From positions 1 through 40,997 of the forward strand of contig CALGLR010000087.1 in assembly GCA_937959395.1 (NCBI GenBank): a DNA stretch of 40,997 nt, given 5' to 3'. Source of the DNA: an uncultured Flavobacteriaceae bacterium (GTDB taxonomy: Bacteria; Bacteroidota; Bacteroidia; Flavobacteriales; Flavobacteriaceae). Below the pieces are notes generated by a model that saw only the letters and a program-made list of their open reading frames with translations, did no database searches and was not told where the DNA came from. Positions 6,082 to 14,988 of this stretch are shown in pieces (positions within the stretch are counted from its first letter, which is position 1; each line of letters begins with the position of its first letter). The position numbers were made by a program, and so were the translations under genes.

Positions 6082-8174
6082 TCATTCTGTTTTTACTTTT
6101 GCATTACCTTTTAATATATCCCATTGCCATTTATAAAATTGTATTACAGGTATAGCAGGAGTCTCAATATCGGAATAATCCATTATACAATCAGTCTTTG
6201 CATAATCATATGTGAAAGTTCCAAGATTACTAAAACTGTGATAGAGTCCCATTGCATGATATAATTCATGTGCAGCAGTAGTATCAGTTAGTCCATCGCA
6301 ATAAACAATACAAGTATCAGCACCTATTGCCTCAGCTTGACCATAAGACCCAGAACCACAGGCTTCTCCAATAAAATAAATTCTAAAATAATCTTTATAT
6401 TTACTTTTAGCAGGATTTTCTACTGTTGGATTTATAGGATCATCGAAAAAGAAATCTCTGTCTAATTCCGAATGTAAAACTGAAGGACTAAATACTCCTC
6501 CTATATTATATTTTGCATTAAAAATCACATTAGAACTTAAATCTAAATTTTCCTTTTTATAACTAGGTATAATTAAAGCTTGGTTCAAAAACTTTTTAAG
6601 CATTGATTCTACACTAACAGAATTTGCTGGACTAAGACCTTTTGCAATTGTACCTGTAATATTAGTTTTAACATTCACCAATAAGATTTTTACTTTTTTA
6701 CGATGTTTTTTCGCATTACCAACAACCATAACTTCTCCTACACTTTTATCTATAATGGTTCCCCCGGTTTGTTTTTCTTCGGCGATTACTTCAATTTTTA
6801 AATCATCAGATAATGTGTGTAAATTTTTTAAATTCAAATTTATTTTTCGGCTTCCTATAGATTTAGCAGATGCAGGTAATACAAGATAACTAATAGCTTT
6901 ATCTTTTTCTACAGTAGCTCCTGGCGATGATAACTCAAAACACTTATTTTCATATTTAATTTTAATACGCTCAGGTGCTGTTTTCACTTCTATGTTTAAA
7001 ACTAAATCTATAATTGGATCAGGCTTAGCAGGATCATAATCTGGATGGGTTGTAGGAATTCTTAAAATACTTAGCCAAGGCACATAATAGTCTTCTGGGT
7101 TACCTGCGCTATCTAATTTCCATGGAATAGGAATTGGATTAAATGCAGCCTTGTAGGTATTAAATGTAGTTTGCTCTTTTACAAATGTGGCTAATCCATC
7201 TTTTATTTGACCATCACCTGCTGGAACTAATGCTCCTGTAGCATCCAAAATTTCATGTCGTCCAATAATATCCTTGTATGCACTTGCAGCGGTATCTCCA
7301 GCCAACCCAGAATCTCCCGTACGAATCCAATCAAAACCATATTTTTCACCATTCCACCCTGTAATAGGTCTAAAATGAGCGACAACCTCTACCGCAGGCA
7401 AAATCGTCAACTTCCCACTCTTCTTCTGGTATCCGTTATGATCTATTTTGGCTACTAATTTATCAATATCGGCAGTTTTAAACTCTTGCCATTGTTCTTT
7501 TATTTCTAAAGCGGTGAGTTCTACTGTCCCTTCTTCAGTTATTGCTTCTTCAAAAAGAAGTTCGGTTTCTCCGTTTTCAAACTCGGTACCATCTTCTTTG
7601 GTTATAAAAATTTTAGCGGTAGTGCTTTCTGCATTTTCAATTTGAGCGGTTAATGCTATTTTTTCAGTATACGTGGTTTCTGTAATGGTTTCTTTAGTTT
7701 CTGGGTGAATCCAATCTAGAGAAATTACATTTGGTGTTGGTGCCTCAGTCGTTGTTGTTGCAACTACTGCTGCATTAGAATCTGTGACTTTCCAATATTT
7801 TGAAATAATTGTAATGCCATCTTGAACCATAGTCGCTGGAGACAGTCTTACATAAATGATCATGGGGTCGCTATCTACACCATTAAAATTATTACGGTGT
7901 TCTGTAACATAAACATCTCGTAATTCTATAATTCTACTTTTAGAATCTAATAATGCTGGGGTAATAACAACTTTTAGATACGGAATCATTTCTCCGCTCA
8001 CCATTTTCTCAAATAACAAATCGTTTTTTTGAGTTTCGAAAGCAATTTCCCAAAGTCCGCCAGTAGGTTTTGAAGACGGAAAACCATTCGCATTGCGTTT
8101 TGGTTAAAAGAAAACTTAAACCATAGTATGTTTAATGCTTCATCTTCTAGATGTAATTTTGTAATGATAGCCAT
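6082..8174 (-). CDS. TssD (Hcp)-metalloprotease fusion, T6SSiii cargo effector; frameshift near codon 28
   Basis: A start at ATG 8174 gives a TssD-like N-terminus (MAIITKLHLEDEALNILW, then FKFSFNQNA). A lesion at about 8093 shifts the frame; the remaining ~670 codons are open to 6082. Restoring one base reads FNQNA-x-A-NGFPSSKPTGG, which matches the spacing of TssD proteins. TssD spans about residues 1-140, followed by beta-rich linker domains (to ~500). The C-terminal domain has HELYHAMGLYH (HExxHxxGxxH, at 6238-6270) and a downstream CIMDYS Met-turn, a metzincin zinc peptidase. The gene lies 3 nt after the helical-repeat gene and 1 nt before the lipoproteins. The model is a tube protein delivering a protease, with the lipoproteins as protectors. 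If the lesion is real, expression of the fusion may be lost. Confidence 0.75.
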
Positions 8175-8177
8175 TTT

Positions 8178-8768
8178 TTAGTTTAAATTAAGATTATGCT
8201 TAACTGTTCGTTGTACATGTTTTAATAACGCTTTTGTACTTTTATGATTTTTATCTACCAAAATCATCAACTTTAATTTATGAATGGCATGACTTTGTTC
8301 GTTTGCGGCTACATGACATTTAATGGCTAAACTATGAAATTGTAAAAATTCCAATTTCATGTATTCTTTACGGCCAGGCATAAAATTAATCATATCCATG
8401 GTACCACCTCCTAAAACTGCTTTTGCTTTGTCTATCTTATCTTGTTTACAATATAAGCTTGCAAGCTCAATTTTAGCATAGAAACTCTCTGGATTCGATT
8501 TTAACATGCTGTTAATTAGTAACTCTTCAGACTCAATATCGGCATTCATTTGGTAATATTCTAACAAATCTACTTTTAACTCAATAATCTCAGGATGCTT
8601 TTTAATTAATTGAAGCATAAAAGGCACATGATTTAATTTAGACTTTTTCTGTTGTTCGCCTAAAGTTGTTAATAATTTCCATTTTTCATCATCCAATCCG
8701 TTAAGCCATCTAAAGTCTTTTTGGCTTTCAAAAATGACTATTTCATTTACTAAAGCAGGGAAATTCAT
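8178..8768 (-). CDS. Helical-repeat (TPR-like) protein in effector operon
   Basis: A 196-aa soluble protein with no signal peptide. It is made of paired amphipathic helices resembling degenerate TPR units, e.g. IIELKVDLLEYYQMNADIES, SFYAKIELASLYCKQDKIDK and MKLEFLQFHSLAIKCHVAA. A basic C-terminus (HKSTKALLKHVQRTVKH) ends the protein. It lies between pepP (23-nt gap) and the TssD fusion (3-nt gap) and is inside the segment bracketed by the pepP repeats, so it travels with the effector. A chaperone or loading adaptor for the fused tube protein would be a reasonable guess from position, but nothing in the sequence proves it. Confidence 0.65.
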   Translation of the reverse strand: MNFPALVNEIVIFESQKDFRWLNGLDDEKWKLLTTLGEQQKKSKLNHVPFMLQLIKKHPEIIELKVDLLEYYQMNADIESEELLINSMLKSNPESFYAKIELASLYCKQDKIDKAKAVLGGGTMDMINFMPGRKEYMKLEFLQFHSLAIKCHVAANEQSHAIHKLKLMILVDKNHKSTKALLKHVQRTVKHNLNLN

Positions 8769-8790
8769 GTCTTTTTGTTTTTTATAGAAT

Positions 8791-8879
8791 TTTAATTCAT
8801 TAAATCTTCTATTTCATCTGCTTCAATAGGAATATTACGCATTAAATTAAAAGGAGCTCCTTTCTCTTTAATAACAACA
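8791..8879. repeat. Direct repeat, right copy (3' end of intact pepP)
   Basis: This covers the last ~29 codons of pepP including its stop. It is the counterpart of 4571-4659. The homology stops within a base of the stop codon on one side and at CAACA on the other. Confidence 0.8.
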
Positions 8880-10081
8880 TCGTCTTCTAATCGAATTCCA
8901 AAGCCTTCATTAGGGATATATATTCCTGGTTCTACAGTAAATACCATATTAGCTTGAATTGGTTCGGTTAGAATCCCATAATCATGCGTATCTAATCCCA
9001 TATGATGGGATGTACCGTGCATAAAATATTTTTTATAGGCAGGCCAATCTGGATTCTCATTTTTCACATCAGTTTTATCTAGCAATCCTAGACCTAATAA
9101 CTCACTCGTCATTAATTTACCCACTTCAATATGATACTCTGCCCATAGTGTTCCTGGTTTTAATAGTTTAGTAGCATCATTCTTTACTCTATTTACTGCA
9201 TTATAAACTTCTTTTTGTCTTTGAGTAAATTTTCCAGAAACTGGAACAGTTCGAGACATATCACTAGAGTAATTAGCATATTCTGCACCAACATCCATCA
9301 AAATAAGATCACCAGCTTTACACTGTTGATTATTTTCAATGTAATGCAAGACATTTGCATTTTTTCCAGAAGCGATTATAGGCGTATAAGCAAACTTTTT
9401 AGAGCGGTTTCTTAAAAACTCATGGATGTATTCTGCTTCTATTTCAAACTCCCAAACATTAGGTTTTACGAAATCTAAAACACGTCTAAATCCTTTCTCT
9501 GTAATATCGCATGCTGTTTGTATTAAATCAATTTCTATTTGATCCTTTACAGATCGTAATCGCTGTAAAATGGGATTACTTTTAGCAACACGATGCGCAG
9601 GATATTTTTCTTTTAACCATTTAGTAAAACGATCTTCTCGAGTTTGAGTTTCTACATTAGCCCTGTAATGTTCATTGGTATTTATATATACCGTATCACA
9701 TTGCGTCATAATTTCGAAAAGTATTTTTTCTAAATCTTGCAACCAATACACCGTTTTTATTCCGCTAGTTTTTAAAGCTGCAGCTTTTGTTAATTTTTCA
9801 CCTTCCCATACAGCAATATGCTCGTTTGTTTCTTTTAAGAATAAAATCTCTCTATGCTTTTCATTTGGACAGTCTGGGAAAACAATCAAAATACTTTCTT
9901 CTTGATCTACACCACTAAGATAAAAGATATCACGATGCTGCTCAAAAGGTAAAGTTGTATCTGCACTTACAGGATAGATGTCGTTAGAATTGAAAACAGC
10001 CAAACTTTTAGGCTGCATTTGAGCCATAAAATTTTTGCGGTTTTTTTTAAAAAGACTATTATCTATTTGATGATATTTCAT
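8792..10081 (-). CDS. pepP: Xaa-Pro aminopeptidase (aminopeptidase P, M24B)
   Basis: This 429-aa cytoplasmic metalloenzyme removes an N-terminal residue preceding proline. An AMP_N domain occupies about residues 1-160. The pita-bread catalytic domain has all five metal-ligand motifs: D in LMDVGAEY and D in YSSDMSR, H in HGTSHHMGLD, E in VFTVEPGIY and E in IRLEDDVVI. The protein is full length. Its 3' end is duplicated at 4571-4659. It appears to head a minus-strand run with the helical-repeat gene 23 nt downstream. A possible -7 element (TATTTTTG on the minus strand) lies at 10153-10160. Confidence 0.93.
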   Translation of the reverse strand: MKYHQIDNSLFKKNRKNFMAQMQPKSLAVFNSNDIYPVSADTTLPFEQHRDIFYLSGVDQEESILIVFPDCPNEKHREILFLKETNEHIAVWEGEKLTKAAALKTSGIKTVYWLQDLEKILFEIMTQCDTVYINTNEHYRANVETQTREDRFTKWLKEKYPAHRVAKSNPILQRLRSVKDQIEIDLIQTACDITEKGFRRVLDFVKPNVWEFEIEAEYIHEFLRNRSKKFAYTPIIASGKNANVLHYIENNQQCKAGDLILMDVGAEYANYSSDMSRTVPVSGKFTQRQKEVYNAVNRVKNDATKLLKPGTLWAEYHIEVGKLMTSELLGLGLLDKTDVKNENPDWPAYKKYFMHGTSHHMGLDTHDYGILTEPIQANMVFTVEPGIYIPNEGFGIRLEDDVVIKEKGAPFNLMRNIPIEADEIEDLMN

Positions 10082-10152
10082 AGAAAAATTATTTTTTATC
10101 CCCGTGATTTAAGTAATTACCTAATTAGGAACTTATTGAATTAATAGGATTT

Positions 10153-10160
10153 CAAAAATA
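10153..10160 (-). promoter_or_regulatory. Possible -7 element for pepP
   Basis: The minus strand reads TATTTTTG, an exact TAnnTTTG match, about 72 nt upstream of the pepP start. I see no good -33 TTG, so confidence is limited. Confidence 0.35.
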
Positions 10161-10194
10161 AGAACTTTCTCTCATTAGAGCGCTTATTTAGATC

Positions 10195-10231
10195 ATAAAA
10201 AAAGGAGCTAAATAATTTAGCTCCTTTTTCA
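10195..10231. terminator. Bidirectional terminator
   Basis: A stem AAAAAGGAGCTAAA / TTTAGCTCCTTTTT-type hairpin has A-runs on the left and T-runs on the right. It ends the minus-strand gene at 10250-10555 and insulates pepP from it. Confidence 0.8.
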
Positions 10232-10249
10232 AATTAGTAAAATAATAAG

Positions 10250-10555
10250 TTATCCTTTATTCATGGCTTTTTTAATCAAACCAACTACGGCCATGATAAT
10301 ACCTCCTCCAACACCTCCTCCAGCAACACTACCTAAGATACTACTCATATCCATGCCAGACGCTGCAGCTGCAACTTCTTCTCCGCCACCAATACCAAGC
10401 ATTCCTAGAACTTGTCCTCCAATACCTCCACCTAAAAGACCGGCGATCGTATTTCCAACTGTTCCTAATGATAAATTGCTCATAAGTTTACCTGCAATGT
10501 TACCGCCTGCGGCACCTGTTACAAGTTGAATAATTAAAGGTAAATACTCTTCCAT
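10250..10555 (-). CDS. Small glycine-rich membrane protein (101 aa)
   Basis: Two hydrophobic, glycine-zipper-like segments span about residues 9-60 (GAAGGNIAGKL, IAGLLGGGIGGQVLGMLG) and 72-95 (ILGSVAGGGVGGGIIMAVVG). They are separated by a short Glu/Ala/Met patch, with a basic KKAMNKG tail. No signal peptide cleavage site is visible. It is monocistronic, followed by its own terminator. I do not recognise a family with a known function; the GxxxG-rich helices suggest oligomerisation in the membrane. The complementary strand carries a Pro-rich ORF that is an artefact of the Gly codons. Confidence 0.75.
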   Translation of the reverse strand: MEEYLPLIIQLVTGAAGGNIAGKLMSNLSLGTVGNTIAGLLGGGIGGQVLGMLGIGGGEEVAAAASGMDMSSILGSVAGGGVGGGIIMAVVGLIKKAMNKG

Positions 10556-10741
10556 TTTGTTATGTTTTATTAGTTAATTACATGTAATTTAATGAATTAA
10601 ACCTTACGCTTGACTAAAAAACAAAGCAAATGTTTAAACAAAAACATGTTAATAAGTGTGATTTCTAAAAAATTACAGCATCATAAAACGGCACATTTTA
10701 TAGAGTTTAACTATCTTGAGCTACTTTTAACAACTATAAAT

Positions 10742-13582
10742 ATGAAGTTTAGATTTTCCCTCGCACTTATCGTATTAATTTTAATTAATATTAATGCACA
10801 AAACCCCTCAAATTCTTCAATAATTGCCCAAAATCATTTGGCCATAAAAGAACAATTTCAACAACGTTCTATAGTTAAAAATGTACCTTTTAAAAACATT
10901 GGCCCTACGGTTATGAGTGGTCGTGTTGTAGATCTTGCTGTAAATCCCGAAAATCCTGTAGAATTTTATGTTGGATATGCTTCTGGAGGAGTTTGGCATA
11001 CCATAAATAATGGCACAACTTTTACTCCTATTTTAGACAGTTCTCAAACGCAAAACGTAGGAGATATTGCTGTAGACTGGAAAACCAGAACCATTTGGGT
11101 TGGTACAGGAGAGAATAACAGTTCTCGCTCTTCATACTCAGGAGTTGGATTATTAAAATCTACAAATAATGGTAAAACATGGGCCTTTTCTGGTTTACCT
11201 GAATCACATCACATAGGACGTATCCTTATCAATCCTAATAACGCCAATGAACTTGTTGTTGGGGTAACTGGATATTTATATTCTACTAGTGAAGAAAGAG
11301 GAATATACAAAACTAAAGATGGTGGAAAAACATGGGCTAAAACTTTATTTATAGACAATATTAGCGGAATAATAGATCTGCAACATTCGCCAAATAACTA
11401 CAACATTATGTTTGCTTCTTCATGGACTAAAGATAGAAAAGCATGGAATTTTAATGGCAGCGGAGATAATTCGGCGATATTTAAAAGTACAGATGCAGGA
11501 GAAACATGGTCTAGAATATCTACTAAAGCTAGTGGCTTCCCAACTGGTCAAGGTGTAGGTCGAATTGGATTGGCAGTTTACGATAATAATACAATTTACG
11601 CCATACACGATAGCCAGTTTAGACGTCCTACCGAAGATAAAAAAGAACAAACTAGAGGGTTGCAAAAAGAAGATTTTAAAACAATGACTTCTTCTCAATT
11701 TTTAGCGTTAGAGGACAAAAAATTAAATGGTTTTCTAAAAATGAATGGTTTTCAGGAAAAATACCGAGCCGAAAACGTAAAGCAAATGGTTAGAAGTGGT
11801 AATGTTAAACCAATAGATATCGCTAATTATCTAGAAAATGCTAATTCTCTTCTGTTTGATACTCCTGTGGTTGGTGCAGAAATTTATAAAAGTACAGATG
11901 GTGGTACTACATGGAAAAAAACTCATAATGACTATCTAGACGATTTATATTACAGTTATGGTTATTATTTCGGTCACATTTATGTTGCACCAGATAATAA
12001 GGATAACATTTATGTTTATGGAGTTCCTATACTAAAATCTAAAGATGGCGGAAAGTCATTTACTTCTATAAGCGCAGAAAATGTTCATGCAGATCATCAT
12101 GCATTATGGATTAATCCTAAAAACTCAAACCATTTAATAAACGGAAACGATGGTGGTATAAATATTAGTTACGATGATGGTGAAAACTGGATAAAAAACA
12201 ATTCTCCTGCGGTAGGGCAATTTTATGCTATAAATGTTGACAATGCCAAACCTTATAATGTCTATGGAGGCCTTCAAGATAATGGCGTATGGAAAGGCGC
12301 TCATAATGCAGTAGAAAACAAAAGCTGGCATCAAAGCGGTCAATATCCATGGAAAAGCATCATGGGAGGAGATGGCATGCAAGTAGAAATAGATAATCGC
12401 AACAACAATATTGTTTACACTGGTTTTCAATTTGGAAATTATTACCGTTTAGATTTAGAAACGGGTAAACAGGAATACATACAACCTAAACATGAATTGG
12501 GAGAAAGTCCTTATCGTTTTAATTGGCAAACACCTATTCATTTATCACGTCATAATCAAGACATTTTATATTTAGGTGGCAATAAATTAATGAGATCCTT
12601 AAATCAAGGTAAAGATTGGAATGCTATTTCAGAAGATTTAACTAAGGGTGGAAAAAAGGGGAATGTGGCTTATGGCACCATAAGTTCTATTAGTGAGTCG
12701 CCTTTTAAATTTGGAATTATTTATGTTGGGACAGACGATGGATTAGTTCATTTAACTAAAGATGGAGGCGCGAATTGGAATAACATTTCGTACAACATAC
12801 CTAAAGACATGTGGGTAAGTAGAATTACAGCTTCTATGCATAAAAAAGAACGCGTTTATTTAACCTTAAACGGTTATCGATGGGACGATTTACAAACTTA
12901 CGTATTCAAAAGCGAAAATTATGGAAAAACATGGACTAGCATAATGAATACTATTCCTAGATCTCCGGCCAATGTTATTAAAGAAGACCCCGTAAATGAA
13001 AACGTATTGTATTTAGGAACAGATAATGGTGCTTATGTTTCTTTTAATTCTGGTCAAGACTGGGAGGCCTTTTCTAAAAACCTCCCTGCAGTTGCAGTAC
13101 ACGATATCGTTATTCAAGAACAAACCAACGACCTTCTAATTGGAACGCACGGCAGAAGTATTTATGTAACTAATGTGGAACCATTACAAAAAATGAATTC
13201 TGGTTTAATGGATAGTTCAGTTACCCTTTTTGATATAAAAAAAATAAAGCAATCTCCTAGATGGGGTAATTCTTGGAGTAAATGGATGAAACCCAATACT
13301 CCTAAAACCACGATTAAGTTTTTCTCGAATACTAAGGGCAAACGTAAAATAGAAATTAAGTCTGAAAGAAATTCCACATTAAATACTATTGAACTTGAAG
13401 CTGATAAAGGATTTAATTATATAGATTATGATTTAACAATTACAGAAAAAGGTAGAAAATCATTACTAAAAGAGAATACAAGTATTGATATTATTAAAGC
13501 TAAAAACGATAACTATTATTTACCTAAAGGAAAATATAATGTGGTAATTAATGGTGTTTCGAAATCTTTTGTAGTTGAATAA
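10742..13582 (+). CDS. Secreted BNR/VPS10-type beta-propeller protein
   Basis: The start at ATG 10742 gives a proper signal peptide (MKFRFSLALIVLILININAQ); upstream in-frame TTG codons are not needed. The mature ~926 residues contain many BNR/Asp-box motifs (S-T-N-N-G-K-T-W, KTKDGGKTW, KSTDAGETW, KSTDGGTTW, KSKDGGKSF, ENYGKTW), the blades of a sortilin/VPS10-like or xyloglucanase-like double propeller. A C-terminal beta-sandwich (~870-946) ends in YNVVINGVSKSFVVE. The family is often labelled 'glycosyl hydrolase' without proof. There is no clear T9SS type A sorting domain. An outer-surface or periplasmic location is likely; the substrate is unknown. Confidence 0.85.
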   Translation: MKFRFSLALIVLILININAQNPSNSSIIAQNHLAIKEQFQQRSIVKNVPFKNIGPTVMSGRVVDLAVNPENPVEFYVGYASGGVWHTINNGTTFTPILDSSQTQNVGDIAVDWKTRTIWVGTGENNSSRSSYSGVGLLKSTNNGKTWAFSGLPESHHIGRILINPNNANELVVGVTGYLYSTSEERGIYKTKDGGKTWAKTLFIDNISGIIDLQHSPNNYNIMFASSWTKDRKAWNFNGSGDNSAIFKSTDAGETWSRISTKASGFPTGQGVGRIGLAVYDNNTIYAIHDSQFRRPTEDKKEQTRGLQKEDFKTMTSSQFLALEDKKLNGFLKMNGFQEKYRAENVKQMVRSGNVKPIDIANYLENANSLLFDTPVVGAEIYKSTDGGTTWKKTHNDYLDDLYYSYGYYFGHIYVAPDNKDNIYVYGVPILKSKDGGKSFTSISAENVHADHHALWINPKNSNHLINGNDGGINISYDDGENWIKNNSPAVGQFYAINVDNAKPYNVYGGLQDNGVWKGAHNAVENKSWHQSGQYPWKSIMGGDGMQVEIDNRNNNIVYTGFQFGNYYRLDLETGKQEYIQPKHELGESPYRFNWQTPIHLSRHNQDILYLGGNKLMRSLNQGKDWNAISEDLTKGGKKGNVAYGTISSISESPFKFGIIYVGTDDGLVHLTKDGGANWNNISYNIPKDMWVSRITASMHKKERVYLTLNGYRWDDLQTYVFKSENYGKTWTSIMNTIPRSPANVIKEDPVNENVLYLGTDNGAYVSFNSGQDWEAFSKNLPAVAVHDIVIQEQTNDLLIGTHGRSIYVTNVEPLQKMNSGLMDSSVTLFDIKKIKQSPRWGNSWSKWMKPNTPKTTIKFFSNTKGKRKIEIKSERNSTLNTIELEADKGFNYIDYDLTITEKGRKSLLKENTSIDIIKAKNDNYYLPKGKYNVVINGVSKSFVVE

Positions 13583-13801
13583 AAAAATTCTAAAGAATGT
13601 TTTAAAAATTTATTGATTAAAAAAAGAATTTAACTAACTTGTCTTGAAGGTATTTAATAAATAAGGTTATTATTTAATTCTTAGTGAAAAAAAAAGTTTA
13701 AATCACTTCAATATAAAATGATCAAAAAACAGGTTCAACTTAAAAAAAAGCTAAACCCATTTTAAGATGTTAATTAAAAAATAAATTTGCCCATTATTAT
13801 T

Positions 13802-14539
13802 TTAATTCGCTTTTGCAAAAAACAAACTACCTCCTTTAGAATTGTTTTGTCTAAAAGGGATTACTGGACGATACTCTTTATCATTAAAAGATTTAAAAAA
13901 ATCTGACTGAGACCTATAACCTATCACAACACTATAAGTAGTACAATCACCTAATAAACATTCAGTTACGTCAGATGTAAAAAATCTTCCTTTATATTTT
14001 GTAGTAGCTACTCTAACTGCTGTTGGGACATATTTAGAGTCATAAGCATTAAAATTTGTAATATTAGTTTCTAAAATAAGATAACCTTTGGGTTTTGTAT
14101 TACTATTCACACCACTAATTAAACTTTCTTTCCCTACCCTATAAGATAAATTTTTGGTTGCTTTATTTGAAAGCTCAGTCAATTTATTTCTGTAAGTTTT
14201 GAAAAAAGTTTTACCATTAGCTCTTTTTTTAAATTCAATAACTAAATTCCTGTCTGCACAATTTCTTTCTATACAAATTGGCTTTCCTTTAGTAAGAAGC
14301 TTACCATTATTGTTTCTAGCCATTTTAATGACTTCATTTATAAACTTGTTGGTTAAATTTTTATTCTTAATATTAAATTTTATAAAATGATAGACTTTTT
14401 TCGAGGCTGCTTTGTTGGTAACCTCATTATTAATTGTAGCTTCAGATTTTAACTGTTTCTCATTTTCATAAACACTCTCTTTACTACAAGAAGTGATAAA
14501 AATAATTGATAATAGGTAAATAAATTTTAAATGTTTCAT
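13802..14539 (-). CDS. Lipoprotein of unknown function (245 aa)
   Basis: It begins with a lipoprotein signal (lipobox FITSC, Cys19). The mature part is Lys/Asn-rich and contains two Cys pairs that could form disulfides (CIERNC around residues 90-95, CLLGDC around 193-198). Recognisable segments are FIKFNIKNKNLTNKFINEV, LVIEFKKRANGKTFF and YSVVIGYRSQSDFFKSF, which may be a duplicated ~100-residue alpha/beta unit. I do not recognise the family. It is monocistronic, with a -7 element at 14558-14565. It is preceded by a gene-free stretch on its 5' side and by the propeller gene tail-to-tail. Confidence 0.65.
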   Translation of the reverse strand: MKHLKFIYLLSIIFITSCSKESVYENEKQLKSEATINNEVTNKAASKKVYHFIKFNIKNKNLTNKFINEVIKMARNNNGKLLTKGKPICIERNCADRNLVIEFKKRANGKTFFKTYRNKLTELSNKATKNLSYRVGKESLISGVNSNTKPKGYLILETNITNFNAYDSKYVPTAVRVATTKYKGRFFTSDVTECLLGDCTTYSVVIGYRSQSDFFKSFNDKEYRPVIPFRQNNSKGGSLFFAKAN

Positions 14540-14557
14540 TTTTTTTAGTATTTAATA

Positions 14558-14565
14558 CAAATTTA
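14558..14565 (-). promoter_or_regulatory. -7 element for the 13802-14539 lipoprotein
   Basis: The minus strand reads TAAATTTG, an exact TAnnTTTG match about 20 nt upstream of the ATG. No clear -33 is seen. Confidence 0.4.
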
Positions 14566-14910
14566 AAACAATAAGTAATTGAATTTTAGTTAATTAAAAA
14601 TTTATTGAATTATAATTTTCATGAAAAAAAAATAAGATATGGCTAAAAATTATTATAAATTGTTGTCACATATAAAATTTAATTCAATTTAAATGAATAC
14701 TTGAAAATGGCCCACCTAATATAAAATACATTACCTAAAGTCAAAAGCAACAGTTTTTAGTAAAAATCAAAAATAAAGAGTGCTTTTAAGTCTTTAATAA
14801 TAGAAGTCATTTAATTTTTTTAAAACCTATTTAGCATTTTAAAACCGAAATAAGAACGTTATAAATTAAGTAAATTCATTCTAAATTTCGATGAAAAGCA
14901 TTATTAAAGT
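14566..14910. other. Gene-free AT-rich spacer
   Basis: This divergent region lies between the unknown lipoprotein and sdhC. I see no ORF of note, no strong hairpin and no repeat; it is mostly poly-A/T-rich sequence up to the sdh promoter. Confidence 0.5.
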
Positions 14911-14941
14911 TTGTTAGACCAGCTAACGAGCGTTATCTTTG
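14911..14941 (+). promoter_or_regulatory. sdh operon promoter
   Basis: TTG at 14911-14913 and TATCTTTG at 14934-14941 are separated by 20 nt. This is the canonical Bacteroidota -33/-7 arrangement and the best promoter in the window. The sdhC ATG follows about 47 nt after the -7 element. Confidence 0.8.
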
Positions 14942-14988
14942 TAAAACTTATTTTATATGAGTTTCTAACAAATAAATAACAAAAAATA

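Noticed and set aside
6082-8019. A 645-codon gene starting at TTG 8019
   Set aside because: TTG 8019 is in the middle of the TssD domain (DLLFEKM); the ATG at 8174 with a one-base lesion explains the homology better.
8085-8106. Programmed -1 ribosomal frameshift in the TssD domain
   Set aside because: A -1 shift would restore the frame, but there is no X_XXY_YYZ slippery heptamer; a deletion or sequencing error is more likely.
10263-10529. 88-aa Pro-rich ORF on the plus strand
   Set aside because: It is the antisense shadow of the glycine-rich membrane protein (Gly codons read as Pro); no signal and no context.
10610-10741. N-terminal extension of the propeller protein from a TTG codon
   Set aside because: The internal ATG at 10742 starts a proper signal peptide; the extension would bury it.
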